Both the position numbers and the translations under genes were made by a program. From Ustilago trichophora (Eukaryota > Basidiomycota > Ustilaginomycetes > Ustilaginales > Ustilaginaceae): a stretch of 64,000 bases of DNA. The notes under the pieces were generated by a model. That model ran no database searches. It was given only the letters and a program-made list of their open reading frames with translations, and was not told where the DNA came from. The number at the start of each line of letters is the position of its first letter. The first letter of the stretch is position 1. Location of the stretch: positions 248,001 through 312,000 of the forward strand of contig OOIN01000014.1 in the NCBI GenBank assembly GCA_900323505.1, in the 5' to 3' direction. Shown piece by piece: positions 40,984 through 49,715 of the stretch.

Positions 40984-43900
40984 ATGTCAAGACAAGCTGG
41001 CATCGAGTCGTCCAACATCCTCGAGGGTCCGCGCAAGCGCCTCCGAGGCAACAACGACCCCTCGGCCGATGAGACCGCGTCAGCCGCAGCCTCTTCTTCC
41101 AGCGCCACTGCCCCCAGCACAGCAAGCATGGGCGCAATCGAGCGCAGAATCCACAGCCTCTCCCCCGACCAGATCCTACACTACGGTCAAAAGTTCATGG
41201 ACACAGTCATGGAAGCCATCGACCCCTCCGATGGCGCTCCACTTCATGAATTCTTCCTCGAGCTTCCAAGTGCGGCCGAATACCCAGACTACTATGAAAT
41301 TATCAAGCGGCCAATGTCGCTGGAGGAAATCCAACACAAACTCGACCAGAATCTCTATTCAGGCCTTCCCGAACTCAAACATGACTTTGAGACCATCTGT
41401 AACAACGCCAAGCGTTACAATCTTCGCGATACCCCCGTATGGCTCAAGGCCAAAGAGTTGCACAGTCTCATCAAGATCACCTACGTCCAGATCGTTGAGA
41501 GTCTCCCAGAGCCAAGTGCGGCACCTGCGGCACCCGCTGCACCCGCTGCTGCGCCGACTGCCATTGACTCAACAGGCGCTGCTGCCGGCGCTGAAGCAAC
41601 ACCATCACGATCCAAGCGCATTCTACTCCGCTCTACAAAGTCACAGCAGAAGCTCAACGATCAGGTTCAGCCCAAGGCCGAGCCTCAGGAGCAAGTCGTT
41701 CCGCCAATGCCAAGTGAGGCTCATCTGTCCAAACAAGAGTCGCAGCAGCTTCCCGCTGCAGAGCCAGCTACCCCAATCCCGTCTCTCCTTCCGCAGCAGC
41801 ACGGCAGCCTTCCATCCACACCCGCACGCCAGAGCAGTCAACAGCCCTATACGGCCGCTGGCACCCCCAGTTCGGCAGCAGATGACGACGAGGATGCTGA
41901 CGGCGAAGACGACCGATGGGACATGAACGACGCCGACTCCTCCAAGCTCACCAAGGGCGGTCTGCTCGACGGTCGCAAACGTCCGGGTAAACGAGGTAAA
42001 CGTCTCAAAGCGACCCTCCGCCAACTCGTCCACGATCTCCGTCGTGTCATCGGCACACGCGGCTACCCACTCGTCCAGCACTTTGACGCCCTCCCAGACC
42101 GCCGCAAGAACCCCGAGTACTACCAGGTGATCCCAAATCCTACCTGCCTGCGCGACATCGAGCATCGAGTCTACGAAAAGGGATATATCAATGCTCATGC
42201 CCTCTTTGTCGATCTGGAGCAGATGCTCAACAACGCCATGACTTTCTACGCTCCCGATACGCCTATCGCCCAAGATGCACTCGAGATTCGACAGTACTTT
42301 GAGCGAGAAGCCATCCCCGCACTCATCCAAGATGGTTTTACGCTGGAAAAGGACGATGTTCGACAGTCGGCGTTGCCACTCCACTTGGCTGCCAACAGCA
42401 CCATCGAGGCTCACAAGGCGGCGTACAAGATGATCGTCTCCAAGACGGGCGTCGATGGCGCTTCGCAGAGTCCGGAACCTTCGTCTCGGGCAAGACTGGG
42501 TTCTGCTGGTGTCGCTGGGTCACCGGCGCTCTCATCAGCACAAGGACTGCCGACAGGTTCTCCAGGTGCCTTTGGCTCGCCTTTGCCTACAACACAACCG
42601 CACGCTGGTCCGATCATGTCGACCCCTGGAGCCAATCCCGCAGCGATAATGCCACAGCAAGCCTTGCCAATGTCAATGCCCATGTCAATGCCCATGTCGA
42701 TGCCTATGGCGCCTCCTATGAGTACAGCGACGTCCATGTCTCCCATGGCGCCAATGCCTGGCACACCAGGCATGCCAGGCATGGGCATGTTAGGCTCTCC
42801 TGGACGACCTATGCAGTTCCCCGCTACAGCAATGACGCCAACTGCGTCCCCAGTGCGTCCCGGAGCGACACCAGATGGTAGGAGACCAGTCGGTCGTCCA
42901 CCTGGTAAAGGCACACCAAGCCGATCTAACCCTTATCCTTTCCTGGAGCGCCGAATTGGACCCGGACGTCCCAAGAAGCACGAAGCTGCAGCACGTCAAG
43001 CCGCCATCGCAGCTCACGAGGAGATGCTACGAAAGCAAGCCTTGCAGCAACAACAGGAAGATATGGAGCAACAGCAACATGCCGCTGCCCTGGCTTCTCA
43101 GCCGATTCCACAATGGCAACAACAGCAGCTTCTCCAACAGCAGCAGCTTCAACAACAACTCATCCTCCAGCAACAGCAGCGACAGAAAGAACAGGCAGCT
43201 CAGCGTCAGCAACAGCAGCAACAGCGTCGTCAGCAACAACAGCAACAACAACAGCAGCAGCAGCAACAACAACAACAGGCTGCACAGCAGCAAGCATTTC
43301 TGGATCAACAGCAGCAGTTCCAGCAGCGCCGATTTCAACAACAGCATCAACAACAGCATCCACATGGACTTAGTCCATCCCCCTCACAGCAGATGCTGCC
43401 TCCAGGCACGCCTGGCGCCGGTACACCATCGCCGTTTGGAGCAGGGATCGTGGTCGCCGCCGAGCCCCCGTCTCCTGTGAAGCGCAAGGAAGCGGTGCTC
43501 CCCGCAGAGCCCAAGGAAGCGTTGCCATTCGAAGGCTTGGAAGGGCGTACTCCGCTCATCGCGGCTTTTGCCATCGAGATGGAGGTCGAAGAGCCGGACG
43601 GCCAGGTGCTTTCTGTTCCACCTCTCGAGATCAAGAATGGTCTTGCAACCCACCACACGCTTCAGATCCCACCCAACGCATCTAGTATCACCATCGAGTT
43701 TCCGCTGCGCATGCTGAACAAGAGGCCGCACGAGGGGAGAAAGAAAGTTGAAGATGCGATTGATCCTGCGATTGGTACGGGCGATGGTGATGTGTCGATG
43801 GCTGACGGAACTGCTGCTGGTGCTAATGGCACTGTTGATCACGACGATGCGACAAAGCCGGCAGCAGGAGAAGCGCAGCCGAACGGCAACGCAACCGAAG

Positions 43901-44205
43901 AACCCTCCTCTTCGCTCACCTGGCCCTGGGAAGCAGAGATTTCATTCAACGGCAAACAAACCACAGCAGCCTGGACAGCCGCCAACGCACTTCTCGACTC
44001 AGCCCTGCCCGAAAACCGCACCGATGAAGATAAAGACGACGAAAAGGACAAGGCGTTCACAACCTCTATCGGATACTCGTGTTGCAAAGTTCGTCTATTG
44101 CCCAAACGAGGCATTAACGTCTTTGAAATCACGGTTCGACCGGACAACACTTGCCCCGAGATCGTCGGATTGCCTGCTGAGAGATATTCGCTTTTCTTTT
44201 GTTAA
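40984..44205 (+). CDS. rsc4: Double-bromodomain protein, RSC4-like chromatin remodelling subunit
   Basis: RSC4 reads acetylated histone H3 for the RSC remodeller. The 1073-aa protein has bromodomain 1 at about 60-165 (LHEFFLELPSAAEYPDYYEI and an NAKRYNL loop) and bromodomain 2 at about 342-450 (QHFDALPDRRKNPEYYQVI and LNNAMTFYAPDTP), with the paired Tyr and Asn positions typical of acetyl-lysine pockets. AT-hook-like basic patches follow (GRRPVGRPPGKG and GPGRPKKHE near 634-665). A ~140-residue Gln-rich tract comes next. The C-terminal ~190 residues are a folded-looking region that includes TWPWEAEISFNGKQ, comparable with the RSC4 C-terminal domain. There is no intron, and the start context is good (ATCATGTCA). 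A generic BET or Taf-like assignment is less likely because there is no ET domain. Confidence 0.82.
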   Translation: MSRQAGIESSNILEGPRKRLRGNNDPSADETASAAASSSSATAPSTASMGAIERRIHSLSPDQILHYGQKFMDTVMEAIDPSDGAPLHEFFLELPSAAEYPDYYEIIKRPMSLEEIQHKLDQNLYSGLPELKHDFETICNNAKRYNLRDTPVWLKAKELHSLIKITYVQIVESLPEPSAAPAAPAAPAAAPTAIDSTGAAAGAEATPSRSKRILLRSTKSQQKLNDQVQPKAEPQEQVVPPMPSEAHLSKQESQQLPAAEPATPIPSLLPQQHGSLPSTPARQSSQQPYTAAGTPSSAADDDEDADGEDDRWDMNDADSSKLTKGGLLDGRKRPGKRGKRLKATLRQLVHDLRRVIGTRGYPLVQHFDALPDRRKNPEYYQVIPNPTCLRDIEHRVYEKGYINAHALFVDLEQMLNNAMTFYAPDTPIAQDALEIRQYFEREAIPALIQDGFTLEKDDVRQSALPLHLAANSTIEAHKAAYKMIVSKTGVDGASQSPEPSSRARLGSAGVAGSPALSSAQGLPTGSPGAFGSPLPTTQPHAGPIMSTPGANPAAIMPQQALPMSMPMSMPMSMPMAPPMSTATSMSPMAPMPGTPGMPGMGMLGSPGRPMQFPATAMTPTASPVRPGATPDGRRPVGRPPGKGTPSRSNPYPFLERRIGPGRPKKHEAAARQAAIAAHEEMLRKQALQQQQEDMEQQQHAAALASQPIPQWQQQQLLQQQQLQQQLILQQQQRQKEQAAQRQQQQQQRRQQQQQQQQQQQQQQQQAAQQQAFLDQQQQFQQRRFQQQHQQQHPHGLSPSPSQQMLPPGTPGAGTPSPFGAGIVVAAEPPSPVKRKEAVLPAEPKEALPFEGLEGRTPLIAAFAIEMEVEEPDGQVLSVPPLEIKNGLATHHTLQIPPNASSITIEFPLRMLNKRPHEGRKKVEDAIDPAIGTGDGDVSMADGTAAGANGTVDHDDATKPAAGEAQPNGNATEEPSSSLTWPWEAEISFNGKQTTAAWTAANALLDSALPENRTDEDKDDEKDKAFTTSIGYSCCKVRLLPKRGINVFEITVRPDNTCPEIVGLPAERYSLFFC

Positions 44206-44723
44206 GCTTGCCCTTGAGTCTGATGATAAGGGTTTATGGGTTGTAATGATGTTTTATTCATGTCATCTGTAGTGATTGGTCTGCGATGCAGCGTGTGTGA
44301 GTGCGAGAGAGAGAGAGAGAGAGAGAGAGAGTGTGTGTGTGTGTAGCGTAACCAGATTGGGATGTATGTGTGTGAGAGTATGTGAAGGGGGAATGAAGGA
44401 TGAGGTGTGTAGAAAGAAGCATGTAGCAGGATAAGCGAGGAAAATGGGCCGCTCGGAGCCTTTTTATTTTTTTGGGCGGTGTTGCGGTGTTGCGTTCGGG
44501 CCGCGGGCAACGCTTGGGTAGTGGTCTTTTGACATCACACCCTTCTACAATTTCTGCCCCATCACCCCCATCCATCATCCATCATCTATCTACGACTACT
44601 TTCACGTCGATACAATTACGCCTCTTGACGAACGTCAAACAACAGCACAGCTTTGAGGCTCACTTGATTCTTCCTCTTGTTCAGACTCGGACGGCAATCA
44701 CGATTCAGATCCAATTTGCAGCG
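44206..44723. promoter_or_regulatory. RSC4-like 3' flank and CTR promoter
   Basis: It includes a (GA)n(GT)n array at 44304-44344 and a CT-rich leader. The copper-transporter frame extends upstream but the first ATG is at 44724. Confidence 0.5.
44304..44344. repeat. (GA)n(GT)n compound microsatellite
   Basis: A GA run followed directly by a GT run, downstream of the RSC4-like gene. Confidence 0.92.
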
Positions 44724-45566
44724 ATGGATCATGGAGGGATGGACCATGGCGGTCATGGAGGGACGGATCATGGCGGTGGACATGGCTCAATGCCAATGCC
44801 AATGCCAATGCCGATGCCGGAGATGTGCAACATGAACATGGTCTGGAATTGGGACACCACCAACATCTGCATCCTAAGTTCCTCATGGCGTATCACCACC
44901 CCCTTATCTCTTTACCTCTCCTTGGCTCTGATTTGTCTTGTCGGCGTATTGTACGAATGGCTACGGCTCTACATTCGTCTACTCGACTCTCGTCTAGCTC
45001 ACTCTGCATCATCAACAACATCATCTTCTTCGCTGCTTTCCGCCCCCGGAGGAGGGCATAGAAGACGGGCCTCGCTTCTATTACCCACCTCCAACCCAGC
45101 TTCCGCTTCAAGCAGCTCTAGTAGCGGAGGAGAAAGAAGAGGCGCCTCAAAACGTCGCTCCCTCTCCTCAACCATCGCAACAGGTAGTGACCACACAACA
45201 CATGAGAGAAAAAAGTGGGTCAAACCACTCGAAACTTCACAAAGAATCCAAATCTGGAGATCGACACTCTACGCAACCTCAATCGGAGTCAGCTTTTTAC
45301 TCATGTTAGTGGGAATGACTTTCAACGCTTGGATCGTTGGAGCTATCGTTGCTGGTAAGTTGACTGCCTCAAACACAACTCACCGTGGAGAAGGAATGAT
45401 AGAGGCGAAAAAAAAAAAACGTGACACTGACTTTTTTCATGTTGGCTGGCATTTGGGTGATACAGGCGCGGGATTGGGACACTATTGGTTCAACAGAGAT
45501 CTTTCTTCTACGAGCGCAATTCTGGCCGGTTCTGCCGATGATAAAGGTCTCGCTTGTCACATGTAG
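44724..45566 (+). CDS. CTR-family high-affinity copper transporter (two exons)
   Basis: CTR proteins are trimeric Cu(I) importers. Exons are 44724-45354 and 45466-45566, giving 243 aa; the 111-nt intron starts GTAAGT and ends ACAG. The N-terminus is rich in His, Gly and Met (MDHGGMDHGG, then MPMPMPMP and MCNMNM), which matches extracellular copper-binding motifs. Membrane segment 1 is near LSLALICLVGVLYEWLRLY. A Ser/Arg-rich cytosolic loop follows. Membrane segment 2 holds the MxxxM pore motif (MLVGM), and segment 3 holds GxxxG (GAGLGHY), which is restored only when the intron is removed. The tail ends CHM. The intron length is divisible by three and has no in-frame stop, so retention would add 37 residues inside the pore region. 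Confidence 0.9.
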   Translation: MDHGGMDHGGHGGTDHGGGHGSMPMPMPMPMPEMCNMNMVWNWDTTNICILSSSWRITTPLSLYLSLALICLVGVLYEWLRLYIRLLDSRLAHSASSTTSSSSLLSAPGGGHRRRASLLLPTSNPASASSSSSSGGERRGASKRRSLSSTIATGSDHTTHERKKWVKPLETSQRIQIWRSTLYATSIGVSFLLMLVGMTFNAWIVGAIVAGKLTASNTTHRGEGMIEAKKKKRDTDFFHVGWHLGDTGAGLGHYWFNRDLSSTSAILAGSADDKGLACHM

Positions 45567-45715
45567 GCCTGCCCTTTCGCTTGAAACTTTGCCTTTCTCT
45601 CTCTCAAATGCACCGTCACATCGCCATTCACTTCCTTGCACTCTCAAAAGGCGAATAAAGCTGAATAAAAGAGTAACGAGCCACGATCCAATTTAACCTT
45701 TGATGCTATATCATT

Positions 45716-46720
45716 CTACATCTTTGCCCTAGGAGCATAGAGCGCAGCGGTTGCATCATCGTGCTTGGTCCTCATAATCTTGATCGCATGTGCGTAGATG
45801 ACCTCCTTGTTGATTCCCCAAGCGCTTGCTTTGGCCTTGATCTTGAGCTTCTGGGCCAGTTCCAGAGCCTTATCCAAGGTATCTTTGGGGCTTTCGCCCA
45901 ATCCATCGACGAAACCAGCCTCCATAGCCTCCTTTGCGCTGAATCTGTGGCCCTCGAGCACAATTTTGCGCATCGTCCTCTGATCTGCGATCTTACTCGC
46001 CAGGGCCTGTTGCAAGCCGTGAGGCAGAGGAGCGCCGAAATCGATCTCGTTCATGCACATATAACCGCGCTTGGCGTTCATGACGCGATAGTCGTGGGCA
46101 CAGGCGAGGCCAAATCCGGCAGCAAAGGCGTGTCCGTTGACGGCGGCGATGGTGGGGATGGGAAAGGTGAGGAGTTTTTCGTAGAGCTCGTTCAAGTGAC
46201 GGTCGAAAAAGGTGGGATCGGCGATGGCGTTTTCAAAGTCGAGGCCGTTGGAGTAGATTTTGGCAGATGCGTCGGTTCCGCCGGTGGAGATGAGGGCTGC
46301 TCCTTGATCGGATTCTCCGGAAGAGAGCATTTCGTTCCATTTGGACTCGACGTGGGTAAGGGCGGGTACGAGGCCTTGACCGATGAATCGGTGGGTGAGA
46401 CGGTTATCGGGTGTCTCTTTGCCCAGCATGGTGAGAACGAAAATGCGAGAGTCGCCGTCAAATTCAATCTTGACGAGAGCATCAGACTCGGAGGGGAAAG
46501 ACTGCGTGTAGGACTTCATGGCGGGCGATGGCGAGAAAGGATCGTACCGGGGCACTTTGGAAATGTCGAATACGTCGCTGAATTTGGGTTTCGCGGTATG
46601 TTCAAGTCGGAGCTGACCAAACGAGGCGGATATGGGAGCAAAAGTCTTGGGAACGATGGTGGATGCGAGTGGAAGAGAACCAAGCTTCAAGTGTCGCAAA
46701 GAGGAGGAGAAGCGAAACAT
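45716..46720 (-). CDS. Enoyl-CoA hydratase/isomerase (crotonase) family enzyme
   Basis: The 334-aa product carries the crotonase core in its second half: the oxyanion-hole segment AVNGHAFAAGFGLACAHDY and the later EIDFGAPLPHG and GFVDGLGE. The family acts on acyl-CoA thioesters, for example in beta-oxidation. The first ~20 residues (MFRFSSSLRHLKLGSLPLAS) look like a mitochondrial presequence, basic and without acids. The last three residues are AKM, close to a peroxisomal PTS1 signal. Both signals together suggest possible dual targeting; this is inference. Hydratase and isomerase cannot be told apart from motifs alone; the sequence most resembles delta3-delta2-enoyl-CoA isomerase-like proteins. 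It is divergent from the FAD oxidoreductase. Confidence 0.82.
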   Translation of the reverse strand: MFRFSSSLRHLKLGSLPLASTIVPKTFAPISASFGQLRLEHTAKPKFSDVFDISKVPRYDPFSPSPAMKSYTQSFPSESDALVKIEFDGDSRIFVLTMLGKETPDNRLTHRFIGQGLVPALTHVESKWNEMLSSGESDQGAALISTGGTDASAKIYSNGLDFENAIADPTFFDRHLNELYEKLLTFPIPTIAAVNGHAFAAGFGLACAHDYRVMNAKRGYMCMNEIDFGAPLPHGLQQALASKIADQRTMRKIVLEGHRFSAKEAMEAGFVDGLGESPKDTLDKALELAQKLKIKAKASAWGINKEVIYAHAIKIMRTKHDDATAALYAPRAKM

Positions 46721-47429
46721 CTAAAAAGAGGAAGCTGCTAAAAGAAAAGGTGTGCGGGGTAAGAAGGAAGCAGAGAGAGAGGCAAGTGAGCGAAGGCCAA
46801 GGGCGTGAATGCGCGAATATGTTCGCAAATTACCTGTTCTCAGGAATTTGTCGAGTGCCACAGAGGGTGGGCTTGAAGTTACCGGCTACCGAATCCGCTT
46901 GGGGAGCCGGAAATGGGACGGAACAGCGGCAGCACCAAAACAGTTTCAAGGGTCCCAGTAAGCGGGTGCTGTACTGCACGCGTGAAATCGCATTGCAGCA
47001 TAGCAGTCAGTAAGTTGACGCTGAAATCTTCTCTTGTGATGCAACGTCGTCAAGATACCCTAAGATTGCGACCACCACCAGCACGAATTGAACACCCTGC
47101 CGCTTACCGTTTGGTGATTCCTCTGGAATGTCCTGGTGTTTGTAGGAGACCAGATGCGATGGCATTTGAAGGGGAAAATTCTTTCGGCCGGGTGAGACCT
47201 CGGCATTTAGACCGGCCTTGCATCTGCTTGGACCCTGAGTGCGTTGTGCTTATCTGACAGGCTCGACTGCATTGCCTCCTTTCCTACTTATAGCTCTCGG
47301 CTGATTCAAAGTCTTTTCCACTATCAACAGCGCTGCACAGTCAACAGCGTTCGGCACTTGCTCGTTTGCACCTGCTTTGGCTCAGCTCCACCATCTCAAC
47401 ACAGCCTCAGAGAGATCACCCTCGTCAAG
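46721..47429. promoter_or_regulatory. Divergent promoter region, crotonase / FAD oxidoreductase
   Basis: No gene is visible. The FAD oxidoreductase frame is open back to 47244 but lacks an ATG before 47430. Confidence 0.45.
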
Positions 47430-49061
47430 ATGACAGCAGCCAAAGCGCACGAGTACGTCGATATCTCGACCATCGGAATCAACCAGGTTTCAGCAACACC
47501 TGCACCACTTCCGTCTCCTTCAGGCAAAGCTACATTGAGCTATTGGATGGCCACCACCTCTTCAGATCAACTGCCTACCTCCCTCGACAAAGTCCCCGCT
47601 CAATCTGATGTGCTCATCATCGGTTCTGGCATCACTGGCGTTTCATGCGCCTATCATCTCGTCAATTCTCTCTCCAACGCCTCATCAACTCAGAAACAGA
47701 AGCTGGGATCGATCACAATCGTCGAAGCGCGCAGCTTCTGTTCCGGCGCCACAGGTCGAAATGGCGGCCATCTCACCGCTGCATCTGCGCTAGCCTACAC
47801 CGATCTGGCCGCTAATCCGACTCACCTTCTTAACGCCCGCTTGTCCGCCCTCAGCAACCAAGAAATCACTTTCGAGACCGGAAAAGTCGTTGAAAGTATT
47901 CTCAATTTTGAGACGAATACAGCCAACGCAATACGCTCCATCCTCAAGACCGAGAATGCTGAGGAGGAAGTTGGCTTCACAGACGATCGCAATTGGCACA
48001 TGTGCTTTGAACAGGCAGAAGTGGATGCCTTTGAAGACTCGCTTCGCCAAGCTGGTACGCATCAACGACTGCGAAATTATGTTGCTCAGATTCGACGCGT
48101 ACCCATGGAAGAAGTCGAAGAGCGAATGAATCGGCCATCGGGTATTAAGGCCGTGTACGAGATACCAGGTGCTACACTTCACCCACGGAAGCTTGTGTCC
48201 CTCATCTACAGGTGTGCGCAAAAATCAGCTGCGGCCAAGGGAATCTCGCTAAACCTCGTCACCGACACACCCGTTCACAAAGTCTCTTCGGCTAGGGACG
48301 GAAGCATCCTCACAACGTCCAAAGGCGACATCCAGGCATCATATGTGGTCCATGCAACGAATGGCTACGCGTCACATCTCCTTCCTCATCTCTCCTCACC
48401 ATCTACCGGCATCATCCCAACTCGAGCGCAGGTCGTCGCCGTCGCCCCTTCCTCTTCCAAGGTTCTGTGGGGGATGGGCCTCTCTGCAGGAGGTGGGTAT
48501 GAATATGGCCACCAGCGGCCCTCTACCGAATCCAACCTGCCGCTATACATCTTTGGTGGGGGTCGAGAATATGCCACCGGCCGAGAATGGGGCGTGGCTG
48601 ATGACGTCTCTCTCAACTCGGAAGTGTCTGCCTTCTTGCATCCGTACCTCGCCAGAACATTCCCCAATTCGTACGGCGAAGAAGTCACGATGGAATGGAC
48701 GGGCATCATGGGCTACACCAAGAGCAAAGACCCTCTCGTTGGGCCTGTTCCCGACGGCAGAGGTGGGAAAGAGTATATCGCAGCGGGATATAGCGGACAC
48801 GGCATGACACGGGCCTTTGGCTGTGCTCAGGTGGTAGCGGATATGATAATGGCCGATATGAAGGGTGAAAAGTGGAGCAATAGGAGTGGGGGCTTGCCTG
48901 AATGCTACCTTACTCAGCCGGCCAAGGCGATGCTTTTGGAAAAGCCGGAGACTGAGATCCTGTCAGCTTCCGCGATCCCAGAGATCAGCTCCAAGGCTGA
49001 GGCACAAGAAGATGCCAAACTCTCACAGGATACGTCTGCGAGCTGCTGCATGGTCTTGTAA
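47430..49061 (+). CDS. DAO-type FAD-dependent oxidoreductase with a C-terminal CaaX box
   Basis: The 543-aa protein has an N-terminal FAD-binding Rossmann motif (DVLIIGSGITGVSCAYHL, about residues 60-77) and the block FCSGATGRNGGHLTAAS typical of DAO-fold amine oxidases related to glycine or gamma-glutamylputrescine oxidases. The C-terminal half includes MEWTGIMGYTKSKDPLVG and the second FAD-contact region AAGYSGHGMTRAFGCAQV. Its substrate cannot be told. The last residues are SCCMVL, so the final four (CMVL) fit a CaaX prenylation box with Leu, a geranylgeranylation-type signal. This is odd for a flavoenzyme and would put it on a membrane. The ATG at 47430 (GTCAAGATGA) is the first in frame. 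It is the last conserved gene before the effector locus. Confidence 0.85.
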   Translation: MTAAKAHEYVDISTIGINQVSATPAPLPSPSGKATLSYWMATTSSDQLPTSLDKVPAQSDVLIIGSGITGVSCAYHLVNSLSNASSTQKQKLGSITIVEARSFCSGATGRNGGHLTAASALAYTDLAANPTHLLNARLSALSNQEITFETGKVVESILNFETNTANAIRSILKTENAEEEVGFTDDRNWHMCFEQAEVDAFEDSLRQAGTHQRLRNYVAQIRRVPMEEVEERMNRPSGIKAVYEIPGATLHPRKLVSLIYRCAQKSAAAKGISLNLVTDTPVHKVSSARDGSILTTSKGDIQASYVVHATNGYASHLLPHLSSPSTGIIPTRAQVVAVAPSSSKVLWGMGLSAGGGYEYGHQRPSTESNLPLYIFGGGREYATGREWGVADDVSLNSEVSAFLHPYLARTFPNSYGEEVTMEWTGIMGYTKSKDPLVGPVPDGRGGKEYIAAGYSGHGMTRAFGCAQVVADMIMADMKGEKWSNRSGGLPECYLTQPAKAMLLEKPETEILSASAIPEISSKAEAQEDAKLSQDTSASCCMVL

Positions 49062-49697
49062 CTTTCGATCAGCGTTGAAACAAAAGACATGATCAATTAT
49101 AAGCGGACCGTGAGGACATGGACGTGTAACAGGTGTGACGAGAAAAGAAAAGGAGAAAGAAGATGACAGCATTGTCGACGATAAGGTGGTCTACCCCCCA
49201 GCTCACGCTAGTCGATATTCGCAGGTACGCTTGGCTTTCTTCTAGCTTTTCTCACTGTTTCAGATCCACTTTGGATGGCGCAATAAGCGGAGGTGAACAT
49301 AGGTGGGAACTTGTGGGTGCGTTAGCCGAGACCCACAGCGGTCCCACCGATGAGGTCCCCCATCAACAAGCGTAAAGACACAGGTATGGAAATTAAAGGA
49401 GACTCGATTGTCTGAAAATCTCAGCCTGCCGCAGGAAGAACTGACCAAGCGCAAAAGATGAAGCGAGGAAGGCAAAATGGAAGCAAATTTAAGCGTACCC
49501 AAACACATCTTTTAAGGTCGTGGAAAGGAAAGAGGAGGTGTAGCCTGAGGACGCGGAAAAGAGAGTGGAGACTCACGGCCATCTTGTACCGTTACTTTCC
49601 GGTTCAGACCTTCTCTCCTTGGAGTCCCACCGATTAGTTAGGATGAAGGTGGGCTTGTGTGGGTGCAGCGGCTGAGGTCAAGATTGTCCCACCATTT
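49062..49697. other. Decayed effector-promoter region left of the retroelement
   Basis: Two copies of the effector-family upstream block lie here on the minus strand (GTCCCACC on the plus strand at 49341-49348 and at 49686-49693), each followed by decayed sequence. The region is homologous to the sequence before the first intact effector gene (about 55480-55660) and marks the start of the accessory locus. Confidence 0.6.
49400..49508 (-). pseudogene. Truncated 5' end of a secreted-effector paralogue
   Basis: From the ATG at 49508 the first codons read MCLGTLKFAS, closely parallel to MHWASLKLAF at the start of the intact effector gene at 55472. The leader before it also matches (CCTCTTTCCTTTCC against CCTCTTTCCTTCTC). 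The cysteine-rich body and the KDGD block are absent, so this is a promoter plus signal-peptide remnant. Confidence 0.5.
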
Positions 49698-49715
49698 GAC
49701 AGTATGAAGTATGGG

